Shown here one piece after another: positions 54,225 to 63,364 of a stretch of 64,000 nucleotides of DNA. Position 1 is the stretch's first letter, and each line of letters begins with the position of its first letter. The notes beneath the pieces are model-generated. The model was not told the DNA's origin. It saw nothing but the letters and a program-made list of their open reading frames with translations, and made no database searches. Made by a program: the position numbers and the translations under genes. The stretch is from Sodalis glossinidius str. 'morsitans' (GTDB lineage: Bacteria; Pseudomonadota; Gammaproteobacteria; Enterobacterales; Enterobacteriaceae): positions 2,418,001 to 2,482,000 of the forward strand of contig NC_007712.1 of NCBI RefSeq assembly GCF_000010085.1. Reading direction: 5' to 3'.

Positions 54225-55526
54225 TTACCTCTCACCCTCAGACACGCGTTTACTATCATTATGTTTAAGATGCGACAACAGCCAATATAGAGCGCCGGCG
54301 ATGGCTATCGCATTCAGCGCAGGAATGCCCACGGTAATCACATAGCCGGAGACGGCGCCAACGCCCCAGGAAAATAAAGCCACCCCATTGACGAACGGCG
54401 TTGCGGCTCTGTCGGGAAGCGTCCCTTCCTGGCGAGTAGCGTCCAATAGGGCACGGTGGGTGCGCAAAAGGTAATAATCGACTAACATAATGCCGGCGAT
54501 GGGAGGAAAAACCACGCCGACCATCATCAGAAAATCGATAAATTTATGCAAAATTCCCGTCACGGTGAATAGCGTTCCTACCGACCCAGCTATCAGGGTG
54601 ATGTAGCTGTATTTAATGCGCAAACCGGACCAGACATGAATAAAATTACTGACCCCAAGCGATACGCTATAAAGATTAATGTCATTGACCTTCACTACCG
54701 CGAGCATCACCGAGGCAGCGCCCAACCAACCGGCGCTTTGCGTCATGATACTCACCACGTCTTCTGTATCGAGCACATGCGCAATTAAAATCGACAACGC
54801 ATTGACAATGAACTCGCCAACGATAATAGAGATCGTCATCATCCAGAATACGCTTTTACCGTCTTTGCAATAGCGGCTGATATCCGGCGTAATTAACGCT
54901 GCAACAATATAGCCGCCCGCCACCATCGTTGCCCCGGCGCTCAGCGTAATCGTTGTCGCGCGATCGCGGGCGTATCCGAACAACTCGGCGGTGCTATTCC
55001 CCGGCAATACATGATAAGCAGCCCAAACCACGATCATGATAAAAAGCGGCACAGCAATTCTCGCCGTCCAGCCCAAGGCGCGATAGCCAAAAGCGACAAG
55101 CAGCGTAGTGGCCAAACCCGAGATGACGGCGCACCAGGCAAAAGATAATTTGCCCTCAAAAGCATAAGCCAGACTTTTGGCAAAAATGCCGTTTTGCACG
55201 CCAAACCAGCCGAGCGAGCTTATGCCTATCGCCAGCCCAATGAGGGCGGACCCCAAACGGCCAAAACCGCACCAGCGGGAAAGCAACGAAGTAGGCAGCC
55301 CTTCGCGCACGCCGGCAAGGCCCAGTCCCAGACCGACAAACTCCAAAATCAGGCTACCCAACAGGGTCGCCAGCATCGCTTGCCAAAATGACATAGCATG
55401 CCCAAGCGTTGCCCCCAGCATGAATTGCGACAGCGCGGTGATAGAGCCTATTCGTATTAACGTGATGGTGAAAAGAGTTGAACGCTGCGCACGGGGAACC
55501 CTGCCATAAACAAAATCATCATTCAT
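54225..55526 (-). CDS. NCS1-family permease (cytosine/purine/allantoin type)
   Basis: Twelve-helix nucleobase:cation symporter-1. Family features: N-terminal FVYGRVPRAQRSTLFTITLI, SRWCGFGRLGSALIGLAIGI, GWFGVQNGIFAKSLAY, ITPDISRYCKDGKSVFW and late PPIAGIMLVDYYLLR. Nearest to CodB-like cytosine permeases, but the specificity cannot be read. I prefer ATG 55526 (MNDDFVYGRVP) over 55538, as GGAT lies before it and neither has a strong ribosome site. Intact, coupled to the nitrilase gene. Confidence 0.88.
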   Translation of the reverse strand: MNDDFVYGRVPRAQRSTLFTITLIRIGSITALSQFMLGATLGHAMSFWQAMLATLLGSLILEFVGLGLGLAGVREGLPTSLLSRWCGFGRLGSALIGLAIGISSLGWFGVQNGIFAKSLAYAFEGKLSFAWCAVISGLATTLLVAFGYRALGWTARIAVPLFIMIVVWAAYHVLPGNSTAELFGYARDRATTITLSAGATMVAGGYIVAALITPDISRYCKDGKSVFWMMTISIIVGEFIVNALSILIAHVLDTEDVVSIMTQSAGWLGAASVMLAVVKVNDINLYSVSLGVSNFIHVWSGLRIKYSYITLIAGSVGTLFTVTGILHKFIDFLMMVGVVFPPIAGIMLVDYYLLRTHRALLDATRQEGTLPDRAATPFVNGVALFSWGVGAVSGYVITVGIPALNAIAIAGALYWLLSHLKHNDSKRVSEGER

Positions 55527-55599
55527 AGAAATATCCATGTTGGAATAAGTGAATCCATGTACGGCTCTGGACTGACGTCCGCGCCGTTAGGGTTAATAC

Positions 55600-56313
55600 T
55601 TATTGAAAATGCAGATAACTTCCCATCTTAAGCAGGCCGGGGGGAATGTTGTAATGTAATTTCGTTTGCCTGCAAAACTCGGCAAGTTGTGATGAGGAAT
55701 TGATGCCGATTTTTTGATAAATAATCCGTAACCGATTTTCAACCGTGCGATGGGAAATGTTAAGGACCCGCGCTGCCTCTTTTGCGCTTAATGCATGAAT
55801 AGTGAGAAATATAATTTCCATTTCTCTTTCCGTAAACATATCATCCGGATCGAGTGCTCCACCCTCGCCCGTCCCAAGCCGACACGTATAAGTGCCGGAT
55901 ACATTAATATTCAGGAGGTTTCCTAAGTTGTAGGGAGAAAATTTTCGCGCATGGTAAACCACGCCAATACAGCATTTGTTGCAATCGTAAAGTGGAAATT
56001 TTTCACAGGCATACGGTTGCAGCGTTGCCTCCTTTCCATAAGGATAGATATCAATGGAAGTAATATTGATCTGCCTTTTTAAAATTTCAAAATCATGATT
56101 CTGGAAATGGTAGGCATATTCTGAAGTCGGATGCGGTATTTCGATATCAGTTTTACCTTCGATATCGAAGTTAACGGGCAAATTCAACATATCAAGATTA
56201 GATTGATTACTGTAGTAGTGAAATGATTTATCATGGGTAAATAATTTTACCCCCCACGGATCTTTGCTATTTTCAAACATATATATCAGTTGAGGGGAGA
56301 TGTCAACATCCAT
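55600..56313 (-). CDS. LuxR-type transcriptional regulator
   Basis: 237 residues from ATG 56313, preceded at eight bases by AGGAGG; an in-frame start at 56415 lacks this. The N-terminal part (DVDISPQLIYMFENSKDPWG, YYSNQSNLDMLNLPVNFD) looks like a PAS-type sensor and contains Cys residues (YACEKFPLYDCNKCC) that could sense redox or metal. The C-terminal LuxR HTH is clear: TEREMEIIFLTIHALSAKEA, RVLNISHRTVENRLRIIYQK. It lies 62-74 bases before the permease on the same strand, likely its regulator. Intact. Confidence 0.85.
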   Translation of the reverse strand: MDVDISPQLIYMFENSKDPWGVKLFTHDKSFHYYSNQSNLDMLNLPVNFDIEGKTDIEIPHPTSEYAYHFQNHDFEILKRQINITSIDIYPYGKEATLQPYACEKFPLYDCNKCCIGVVYHARKFSPYNLGNLLNINVSGTYTCRLGTGEGGALDPDDMFTEREMEIIFLTIHALSAKEAARVLNISHRTVENRLRIIYQKIGINSSSQLAEFCRQTKLHYNIPPGLLKMGSYLHFQ

Positions 56314-56632
56314 TGTATCGCCTCCTTTTTTATTCCTAGAAGCATCCCGATAGTGTATTAGCAAGAAAGACATCATCCGCCGGTATACTTTACTCAGGTC
56401 ATTACCTACCGTCAATAAGCACTTGCCAACTTATTTACCTTTGTCGAAACTGGAAACGATTCAATCATTACATTAAAGTAATAACCGCCCGGTATTAGAG
56501 ACAACAATTGACCGAGAATGAATAATGTTTCACGCCCAAGGGTCCGGGAGAGATACGCATAAAACCAACCGTTTTTGCCCAAATGTCGATTACTCAATTG
56601 AGTTAAAAAAGCAACTGTCTTGAACGATAAAA
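56314..56632. other. Region between LuxR gene and IS110 element
   Basis: AT-rich promoter region of the LuxR gene and the left flank of the insertion element. No gene supported; a 61-codon minus-strand frame (56412-56597) lacks family features. Confidence 0.35.
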
Positions 56633-57601
56633 TTATAGAGAAACGTGATGGTACGATTCATCCCACTCTTCGTTCTTTCTGAGCATCGCGTTCAGGATAG
56701 TCAGAAGTTTACGCATACAGGCAACCAGCGCGACTTTTTTGGCTTTTCCCGCTGCAAGCAGCCGCGTATAAAATGCTTTTATCACCGGATTAAAGCGGGT
56801 TGCGACAAGTGCGGCCATATAAAGCGCTGTTCGGACTCCGCCCCTTCCGCCAAAGATGGTTCGCCGGCCCCACATGGTACCCAAGTCCCGGTTTATGGGA
56901 GCAACGCCTACAAGCGCGCTGATGGCTCGTCTCGAGAGGCTACCCAGGTCGGAAACCTCCGCCAGCAACGCTGCAACCGTCATCGTACCAACCCCTTTAA
57001 TACTGCTCAGTCTGGCAGCCAGCTCTTTGAAGTGGTTCCTGATGTGGTTGTTCATGTCTTCATCGATTCTGGCAAGCTCATCTTCCAGCGCTTTGATGAT
57101 GATATTGATACTTTTCCCGCTCTGTGGATGAACGGGATAAAGACGGTTACGCTCAGCAATCAACATCGCTGTTAGCTGGCGTCGGCGCACTACCATCGCA
57201 GCAAGAACCTGACGCTCCGCATCCAGCATGGCACGGATAAAGCGTTCCCGCCCTGGATGTCGATTAATGACCTCCGCCATTTGTGCAAGCACCCGTGCAT
57301 CAATACGGTCCGTTTTTGCCAGATAGCCCATAGTGCGGGCAAAGTCACGAGCCTGTCTGGGATTGACCACCGCGACGTCAAAGCCTTCAGCCTGAAACAA
57401 GCAGGCCACGGCAGCTTCAAGTCCACCAGTGGCCTCTATCAGAACCAACACCACCGGATACTTTCTCAGTTCATCAGTAATAGCATCAAAACCGTCAGAG
57501 TTATTACTGACCGTAAACTGAGCAATATCACTGCTGGCAGCAATGTCCAGTGTCGCTTTAGAAACATCAATTTCCACAAAAAGTGGATTTGGCAGACTCA
57601 T
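56633..57601 (-). mobile_element. IS110-family insertion element, intact transposase
   Basis: Transposase of about 322 residues from ATG 57601 (MSLPNPLFVEIDVSKATLDI). N-terminal RuvC-like DEDD domain: Asp in EIDVSKATLD, Glu in VLIEATGGLEAAV, and KTDRIDARVLAQMAE with two Asp. The C-terminal transposase_20 domain has LSSIKGVGTMTVAALLAEVS and the catalytic-Ser region SRRAISALVGVAPINRDLGT, then FGGRGGVRTALYMAALVATR. IS110 elements lack classical inverted repeats, so exact ends were not found. One of few intact mobile genes here; possibly active. Confidence 0.88.
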
Positions 57602-58302
57602 TATTACCCATCCTTGCAAATACGTTATGGAGTACGGACAACTGTTCAGGTTTCAGATGAGTGGCTCAGTATAGGCGTCATTAACTTCTCTACGGGCTAT
57701 AAACCCTGGGATGAATCAGACTGCATACACCTTGCCAAATCTATTCATAACCATGCTAACTAAATTTCAAGATACAAGGATGGCGTGCCATATTTTGCCA
57801 CCTTTTGCTCGCATCGTCGTCAATAAACGTTTTTCACCTTAAGGTAAGCGATGTTATTGGAACGTGCAGGTCGCAAAAGTACATTATGTATTCTCAATAC
57901 CAGTAGGGATATTGCCGTGTTAACACTGCTTCAATTCTACCATAATAAAAGGCTAATGATTAGCTTTTAATCATGACAACGCGGGAGAACCGGTTTGTGC
58001 TATGCCGTCTGTTGCAAAAACGCGGCTGTTAGGGTTTAAGCGCAACAGCACGCGCGTTGCGCGGTAACGCTGGCGAGGTTTCTCACTGCCGCGCCTGCCC
58101 TGTACGGCAGCATCTTTAATGCAAACACCCCCGCCCGCTCCCTATCAGGCTGACGGGCCGTACCGGTACGCCCTTTTTATTGGTTCAAAAGTTATTCCCA
58201 TGAATAAGTTCTGTCGGCGCCGGCCACTTACGTAGCACTGCATATTATTAATTTCTATTTCGGCGCAATCCGCGCTTTGTCGACCATATCGGAGGCGTCG
58301 CG
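57602..58302. other. Large gap between IS110 and the glycosyl hydrolase relic
   Basis: 700 bases with no supported gene. It includes the IS110 right flank, an AT-rich stretch with an imperfect hairpin (TAAAAGGCTAAT / GATTAGCTTTTA, 57946-57969) that could be a terminator, and a GC-rich second half with no homology I recognise. Confidence 0.4.
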
Positions 58303-59126
58303 ATGAAAGTATTCGATTCTCCCTGGCAGGCAGGGTTTGAAGGGGCCGACCACGTTAATCGCCAGGGCCTTAAACTTTCAATGAATCAGCTCACCGGCCA
58401 TTCGTCACGCGCGCCCCAAGATTATGCCGAGCTTAAAGCGTTGCAGATTACCATAGTGCGGGAGAGCGTCGGCTGGCGATTGGTGGAACAGCGGGGACGA
58501 TTTGATTTCTCCTCGCTGCACAGTCGTCTGGAAGCCGCCCGGCGGCTTGATATTCAGATCTGCTGGACCTTTTGTCATTACGGCTGGCCGGAGGATATTG
58601 ATATTTTTTCCGACCAGTTCGTGCCGCGCTTTGCGCGATTTTGCGGCGCGCTGGCCGCCTGGCTGGCGCCCTATTACGACCGGGCGCCAGTCTATTCACC
58701 GATGAATGAACCAGCTGGGGGATTGGCGATACAGCTTTTTCACTGCCGGCAAGGCGCCATTGACGATGTCGGCCGGGAGGGGAAACGCCAGCTCGTGCGC
58801 GCAGCCCTGGGGGGTGCGATGCCATCTGGGCGGCCGATCCGCGCGCCCGCTTACTGCACTGCGATCCGCTCATCCATCTGATCGCCACGCCGGGCGGCGT
58901 CGATATTGCAGGTATCTGCCTTTATCCGGCCATCGACCGGTCGGATTGGGAAGACATACACCACTGGCACCACAGCGGTTTATGGGATGTGGTGCCGAAC
59001 GTGGCCGATCCCCTGGCGCGTACACTTTGCCAGCTCTATGCGACGGCCTTACTGCGGGTGCAGCGCAAGCTCGACCACTTTCAGATGCTGTTTTCCTCTC
59101 ATTGCCCACCGGGCCAGGATAAAACT
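58303..59126 (+). pseudogene. Glycosyl hydrolase relic (clan GH-A like)
   Basis: First part in frame: FEGADHVNRQGLKLSMNQLT, KALQITIVRESVGWRLVEQR, LDIQICWTFCHYGWPEDIDI and YYDRAPVYSPMNEPAGGLAI. The NEP motif is that of clan GH-A glycosidases such as family 1 or 5. A frameshift after NEPA moves to GDWRYSFFTAGKAPL, and another at about 58820 to LLHCDPLIHLIATPGGVDIA and GICLYPAIDRSDWEDIHHWH. Nonfunctional; linked to a glycosyltransferase start, suggesting a lost polysaccharide cluster. Confidence 0.65.
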
Positions 59127-59360
59127 ATGCAGACGATCATTGTATTTAGCCACCTTAGCTGGGACTTTGTCTGGCAGCGCCCGCAGCATTTGTTAAGCCG
59201 TCTGGCGCAGCATTTCGCCGTCATATTTGTTGAAGAGCCGGTATACAGTCCCGGCGCCGCGCGGATGGAAATCACCGCGCCTGCGGCCAATGTCAGCGTC
59301 TGGCGGCCACACACGCCGGTACAGGCAGCCGTTGGATGCATAAAGCCGCATTGGGCTTAG
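59127..59360 (+). pseudogene. Glycosyltransferase relic, N-terminus only
   Basis: MQTIIVFSHLSWDFVWQRPQ and HLLSRLAQHFAVIFVEEPVY are the standard N-terminus of a family of group 1 glycosyltransferases found in polysaccharide clusters. After PHTPVQAAVGCIKPHWA the gene stops at 59358-59360, leaving 77 of roughly 370 residues. Abuts the smrA relic. Confidence 0.75.
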
Positions 59361-59366
59361 ACGGGC

Positions 59367-59786
59367 TTAGCGTAATCGTTTTGCGTGGCGCTCGCGATTT
59401 TCGCTTTTCGCCCGTGCCGACTTACGCAACGCCACATAGCAGGCGCCGCTGCCGCCGTGAATAATCAGCAATGTGCGGCACTCTTCTCGCGCCACCGGCA
59501 TACGGCTAATATTGAGGTTGAGGCTGGCATCGATATCATATTTGCCGCGGCCAAGTTTATCGATAAGCCCCTGCTGGATACCGTCTTGCTTAAAATAAAG
59601 CGGCATTTCGCAGGGTAGCGGCGCGAAAAGCTCGGTAGTGAGAAAGTTTTCCTCGGGCTGGCGCTCCGGCGTCGACCGGGGCGACGTGGCCGTTTTTGCC
59701 GGTAGAAACACCAAGCTGGCGCGCTGTTTCAACGGTCTGACATCTTTCATGGCCTGGTTAAATAACGCTTTATCGTCATATGTCAT
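59367..59786 (-). pseudogene. smrA: smrA (YdaL) relic, Smr domain internally deleted
   Basis: Starts DDKALFNQAMKDVRPLKQRA and continues GIQQGLIDKLGRGKYDIDAS as in Smr-domain endonuclease SmrA. The Smr domain lacks about 60 residues: REECRTLLIIHG is joined to GGSGACYVALRKSARAKSEN in frame, dropping everything between two HG motifs, including the HGKG catalytic region. Length 139 against about 187. The frame is open, but nuclease activity is unlikely. In E. coli ydaL lies close to uspE and fnr. Confidence 0.85.
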
Positions 59787-59954
59787 CGTATCTCACTCAC
59801 TCCGTCCCGGACGACGACGCAGGGTCCGGGGGTAAATACTGCTCCCCACTTCGCGATATTTCACGGCCTTTTCGCCCCCGCATCCGCCCTTTTTTGGCGA
59901 AAAGTGCACCAACCCACTGCGGCACTTTTATAACGGTAGCAATTAATGTTAAAA

Positions 59955-59968
59955 TTGACGCAAATCAA
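59955..59968 (+). promoter_or_regulatory. FNR box upstream of fnr
   Basis: TTGAC-GCAA-ATCAA fits the FNR consensus TTGAT-N4-ATCAA with one change and ends 20 bases before the fnr start. Autoregulation of fnr by a site near its start is known in E. coli. Confidence 0.75.
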
Positions 59969-59988
59969 TATTGCATGAGCGGCGACAT

Positions 59989-60744
59989 ATGATTATCCCT
60001 GAAAAGCGTATCATCAGACGTATTCAGTCCGGCGGCTGCGCCATCCATTGTCAGGATTGCAGTATCAGCCAGCTCTGCATTCCCTTTACCCTCAATGAGC
60101 ACGAGCTGGACCAGCTCGACAATATTATCGAGCGTAAAAAACCTATCCAGAAGGGCCAAACGCTATTCAAAGCCGGTGATGAGTTGAAATCGCTCTACGC
60201 CATCCGTTCGGGTACGATTAAAAGCTATACCATTACCGAACAGGGCGACGAACAGATAACCGGTTTTCATTTAGCCGGCGATCTGGTGGGCTTTGATGCC
60301 ATCGACGGCGGCCAGCATCCGAGCTTTGCCCAGGCGCTGGAGACATCGATGGTTTGCGAAATACCCTTTGAAACCCTCGACGATCTCTCCGGCAAGATGC
60401 CTAATCTGCGTCAACAGATGATGCGGTTGATGAGCGGTGAGATCAAAGGCGATCAGGATATGATCCTGCTGCTGTCGAAGAAGAACGCCGAGGAGCGTCT
60501 GGCTGCGTTTGTCTATAATCTTTCACGCCGTTTCGCCCAGCGCGGCTTTTCACCACGCGAGTTCCGGCTGACCATGACCCGCGGTGATATCGGCAATTAC
60601 CTTGGCCTGACGGTGGAAACTATCAGTCGCTTGCTCGGACGCTTCCAAAAAAGCCGGATGCTGGTGGTAAAAGGCAAATATATCACTATCGAAAATCACG
60701 CCCTGCTGTCCGATCTGGCCGGCACGCCGCAAAAAACCGTTTGA
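59989..60744 (+). CDS. fnr: Anaerobic global regulator FNR
   Basis: Oxygen-sensing CRP/FNR regulator. The cluster ligands are in CAIHCQDCSISQLC (Cys 21, 24, 30 region) with the fourth Cys in TSMVCEIPFE. The HTH LTVETISRLLGRFQKS with ExxSR for TTGAT recognition is identical to E. coli except near the end. I use ATG 59989 (MIIPEKRIIRRIQ); an in-frame start at 59971 lies over the leader. 251 residues. Intact. Confidence 0.97.
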   Translation: MIIPEKRIIRRIQSGGCAIHCQDCSISQLCIPFTLNEHELDQLDNIIERKKPIQKGQTLFKAGDELKSLYAIRSGTIKSYTITEQGDEQITGFHLAGDLVGFDAIDGGQHPSFAQALETSMVCEIPFETLDDLSGKMPNLRQQMMRLMSGEIKGDQDMILLLSKKNAEERLAAFVYNLSRRFAQRGFSPREFRLTMTRGDIGNYLGLTVETISRLLGRFQKSRMLVVKGKYITIENHALLSDLAGTPQKTV

Positions 60745-60870
60745 ATAGCGGCAGGATCGGTAATTTTGTTATTTTATTGATCCAGCTTCATTTCTTACCT
60801 GTCAGTGTTTGCCCTGATGAGTTACTCTTATTCTAAACGTTCAGTTGAACCGCAGAAGTAAGGAGACGTT

Positions 60871-61824
60871 ATGGCAAAGTATCAGAACCTGCTGGTAGCA
60901 ATCGACCCCGATCAGGACGATCAGCCTGCGCTGCGCAGAGCGGTCTATCTGGTTCAACGGCTGGGGTGCCATATTAAAGCCTTCCTGCCAATTTATGATT
61001 TTTCTTATGAAATGACAACGCTATTGTCTCCCGATGAACGGACCGCCATGCGCCGGGGGGTCATTGAACAGCGTACCGCGTGGATTACCGAGCAATGTCG
61101 GCATTATCTCGACAGCGGCGTACAGATTGAAATCAAAGTGGTGTGGCATAACCGCCCCTTCGAGGCGATTATTCAGGAGGTCCTGGCTTTTGGCCACGAT
61201 CTGCTATTAAAAATGGCCCATCAGTACGATCGTTTTGAGTCCGTGATATTTACCCCGACGGACTGGCATTTATTACGTAAATGCCCTTGTCCGGTATGGA
61301 TGGTGAAAGACAAGCCCTGGCCGGAGGGCGGTAAAGCGCTGGTGGCGGTCAATCTTTCCGGCGAAGAGCCCTATCACGATCCGCTCAATATCAAGCTGGT
61401 GGAAGCCTCACTGGCCTTGGTCAAACAAGTGAATCAAACCGAGGTGCATTTGGTGGGCGCTTACCAGGTCACGCCGATAAATATCGTCATTGAATTACCT
61501 GATTTCGATCCCAGCGTCTATAACGATGCGATTCGCGGGCAGCATCTTCTTGCCATGAAAAGTCTACGGCAAAAATTCGGCCTTGATCAGAAATACACCC
61601 ACGTCGAAAAAGGCATGCCTGAAGAAGTGATTCCCGATTTAGCGGAGCATCTGGATGCCGGCGTCGTGGTCATAGGCAGCATTGGCCGCACCAGTTTTTC
61701 CGCTGCGTTTATCGGCAATACCACCGAGCTGGTGATCGACCATCTGAAATGTGATCTGCTAGCAATAAAACCGGATGACTTTGTTTCGCCGGTAACCTTG
61801 GAGCAAGGGGATAAATACGAGTAA
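60871..61824 (+). CDS. uspE: Universal stress protein UspE
   Basis: Tandem Usp-domain protein, 317 residues. MAKYQNLLVAIDPDQDDQPA starts domain one; FTPTDWHLLRKCPCPVWMVK closes it. Domain two ends with GVVVIGSIGRTSFSAAFIGN and ELVIDHLKCDLLAIKPDDFV. Roles in stress survival, motility and adhesion in E. coli. 126 bases after fnr, as in E. coli; AAGGAGA seven bases before the ATG is a strong ribosome site. Intact. Confidence 0.96.
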   Translation: MAKYQNLLVAIDPDQDDQPALRRAVYLVQRLGCHIKAFLPIYDFSYEMTTLLSPDERTAMRRGVIEQRTAWITEQCRHYLDSGVQIEIKVVWHNRPFEAIIQEVLAFGHDLLLKMAHQYDRFESVIFTPTDWHLLRKCPCPVWMVKDKPWPEGGKALVAVNLSGEEPYHDPLNIKLVEASLALVKQVNQTEVHLVGAYQVTPINIVIELPDFDPSVYNDAIRGQHLLAMKSLRQKFGLDQKYTHVEKGMPEEVIPDLAEHLDAGVVVIGSIGRTSFSAAFIGNTTELVIDHLKCDLLAIKPDDFVSPVTLEQGDKYE

Positions 61825-61844
61825 CGGCTGTCTGAGTTAACCAC

Positions 61845-61866
61845 AAGGCACCTCAGGGTGCCTTTT
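61845..61866 (+). terminator. Rho-independent terminator of uspE
   Basis: AAGGCACC, loop TCAG, GGTGCC and TTTT, about 20 bases after the uspE stop. Confidence 0.85.
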
Positions 61867-61912
61867 GGGGCGACGCCGCCGTGGTTTGTCTATCGATCTG
61901 AGTTTTGCCGTA

Positions 61913-62125
61913 TTATACTCTTCGATGCCACACTGCTATTTTCGGCAGGAGCGACTGGCAATAAAGGGCGCACAGCCCGACAATCACATAGACAATGCGT
62001 GCAATCATCGCTTCCTGACCGCCAAAAATGGTCGCCACCAAATCGAAGCGAAACAGTCTAACCAATAACCAATCCACGCCGCCGACAATGAGCAAAATTA
62101 ACGCGATGGTGGTTAAAGCTTTCAT
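61913..62125 (-). CDS. DUF378 (YuzA-like) small membrane protein
   Basis: 70 residues with two hydrophobic helices: LTTIALILLIVGGVDWLLVR and ARIVYVIVGLCALYCQSLLP, joined by RLFRFDLVATIFGG. This is the DUF378 pattern; function unknown. ATG 62125 after GAGGAGAGTAATT is chosen; ATG 62140 is also in frame. Convergent with uspE. Intact. Confidence 0.82.
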   Translation of the reverse strand: MKALTTIALILLIVGGVDWLLVRLFRFDLVATIFGGQEAMIARIVYVIVGLCALYCQSLLPKIAVWHRRV

Positions 62126-62400
62126 AATTACTCTCCTCATTTGAATTATCAGGCATTATTGCCCCATGAGTACCGCTAATGCCTGCCGAGTGGAAACCAG
62201 CGGCACAGCGGACCCGGAAATACGCTAATAAACTGTAGTGCTTATTTACCAATAAGGAGGGGAAAATTTTATTTTGCCATCTGTTTGCAGGAAATTATAC
62301 TTTTAGCGTAGGTTACGAGGAGGATATTCTTGGCAAACTTTCGCGGCTCAAGGGCAGATTGTTTATTTCGTCCTGTTGCGGAGAATGAGAGGAGATAACC

Positions 62401-62956
62401 TCACCGGCCACATTTCACGCCCCGATAATCTAAAGCGAGGAAATCGATAAACGCGCGCAGCGGCGGCGGGATCAGTCTGCGGCCGGAATAGTAAAGATAG
62501 GGCCCCCGAAATGTACGCCACCAAGGTTCCAGTACCGGCTCCAGTTCTCCACTGTCGATATAGGATCGAAGCCAGCCTTCAAACAGATAAATAACGCCGA
62601 GCCCCGCCACGGCCGATGCTACGCCGAGTTCGGTTGCGGTCCCTGCACTGTAAATTAAAGGGCCTGTCGGCTCCAGATGAAAAAGCTCGTCGAATGCCAG
62701 ACCAATGCGCTCCAGCAGCTGCTTTCCTTTCTCCGTCGGCAGTATGTATGCTGCGCGTGGTTCGGTGCAGCAGGCATACGCCCAGATGGCTTTCGAGCCG
62801 CCTTACCGCATCGCTAAGACCCGAGGGACTGACGTGCAGCAATCGCGCCGCCTGACGGAATCCCCCGGCGTTTGCTATAGCTGCAAACGCTTTCAGATCG
62901 CCTAACCTGTCCGTTGATCTTTTCGCCACCCTAAATCCCCTAGATGCCCGTGACAC
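62401..62956 (-). pseudogene. LysR-type regulator relic
   Basis: HTH part: LGDLKAFAAIANAGGFRQAA, RLLHVSPSGLSDAVRRLESH, LGVCLLHRTTRSIH. A frameshift follows near LTPTEKGKQLL, and most of the effector domain is deleted: LLERIGLAFDELFHLEPTGP runs to TATELGVASAVAGLGVIYLF and the C-terminal LEPWWRTFRGPYLYYSGRR. Divergent from the SDR gene at 63365, its probable former target. Confidence 0.8.
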
Positions 62957-63364
62957 TCTTTAGCGACAAGACAGCGCCGGCGCTCAGCCGCGAACAAAGA
63001 CACGGCCTGCCCGTTATTTTTTCATCATCTCAAGCCGACAAAATTGTACGTAAAAACGAACAATCTGTACACCACTGCCTGGATACCTCTCGTTCAGGCA
63101 GCGGGCTACAATGCCGAACACAGCCCGGATATTTTTCGTACTCGCGCTAAAATCAACTGCCGCACCTAGCCCGAATACGTGCCTTCTAGCACCAAATGAA
63201 ACGGTCTTACGCCGTTTGGATACGCTTTCCGCTGACGTTGCGTCAAGACGCTGTCCTGTATGGGAAAAGGTATCAAAACGGGTCACGCCAACTGACTGTG
63301 CGTCATTCACCCCGAATGTGGGGAACATCTCGCACCGGCTCCCTATCATTAAGGAGAACAAAGC
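62957..63364. other. Intergenic region between LysR relic and SDR gene
   Basis: 408 bases with no supported gene. A minus-strand frame (63014-63448) overlaps the SDR start and has no family features. The sequence ATTAAGGAGAACAAAGC just before 63365 is the SDR ribosome site. Confidence 0.4.
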
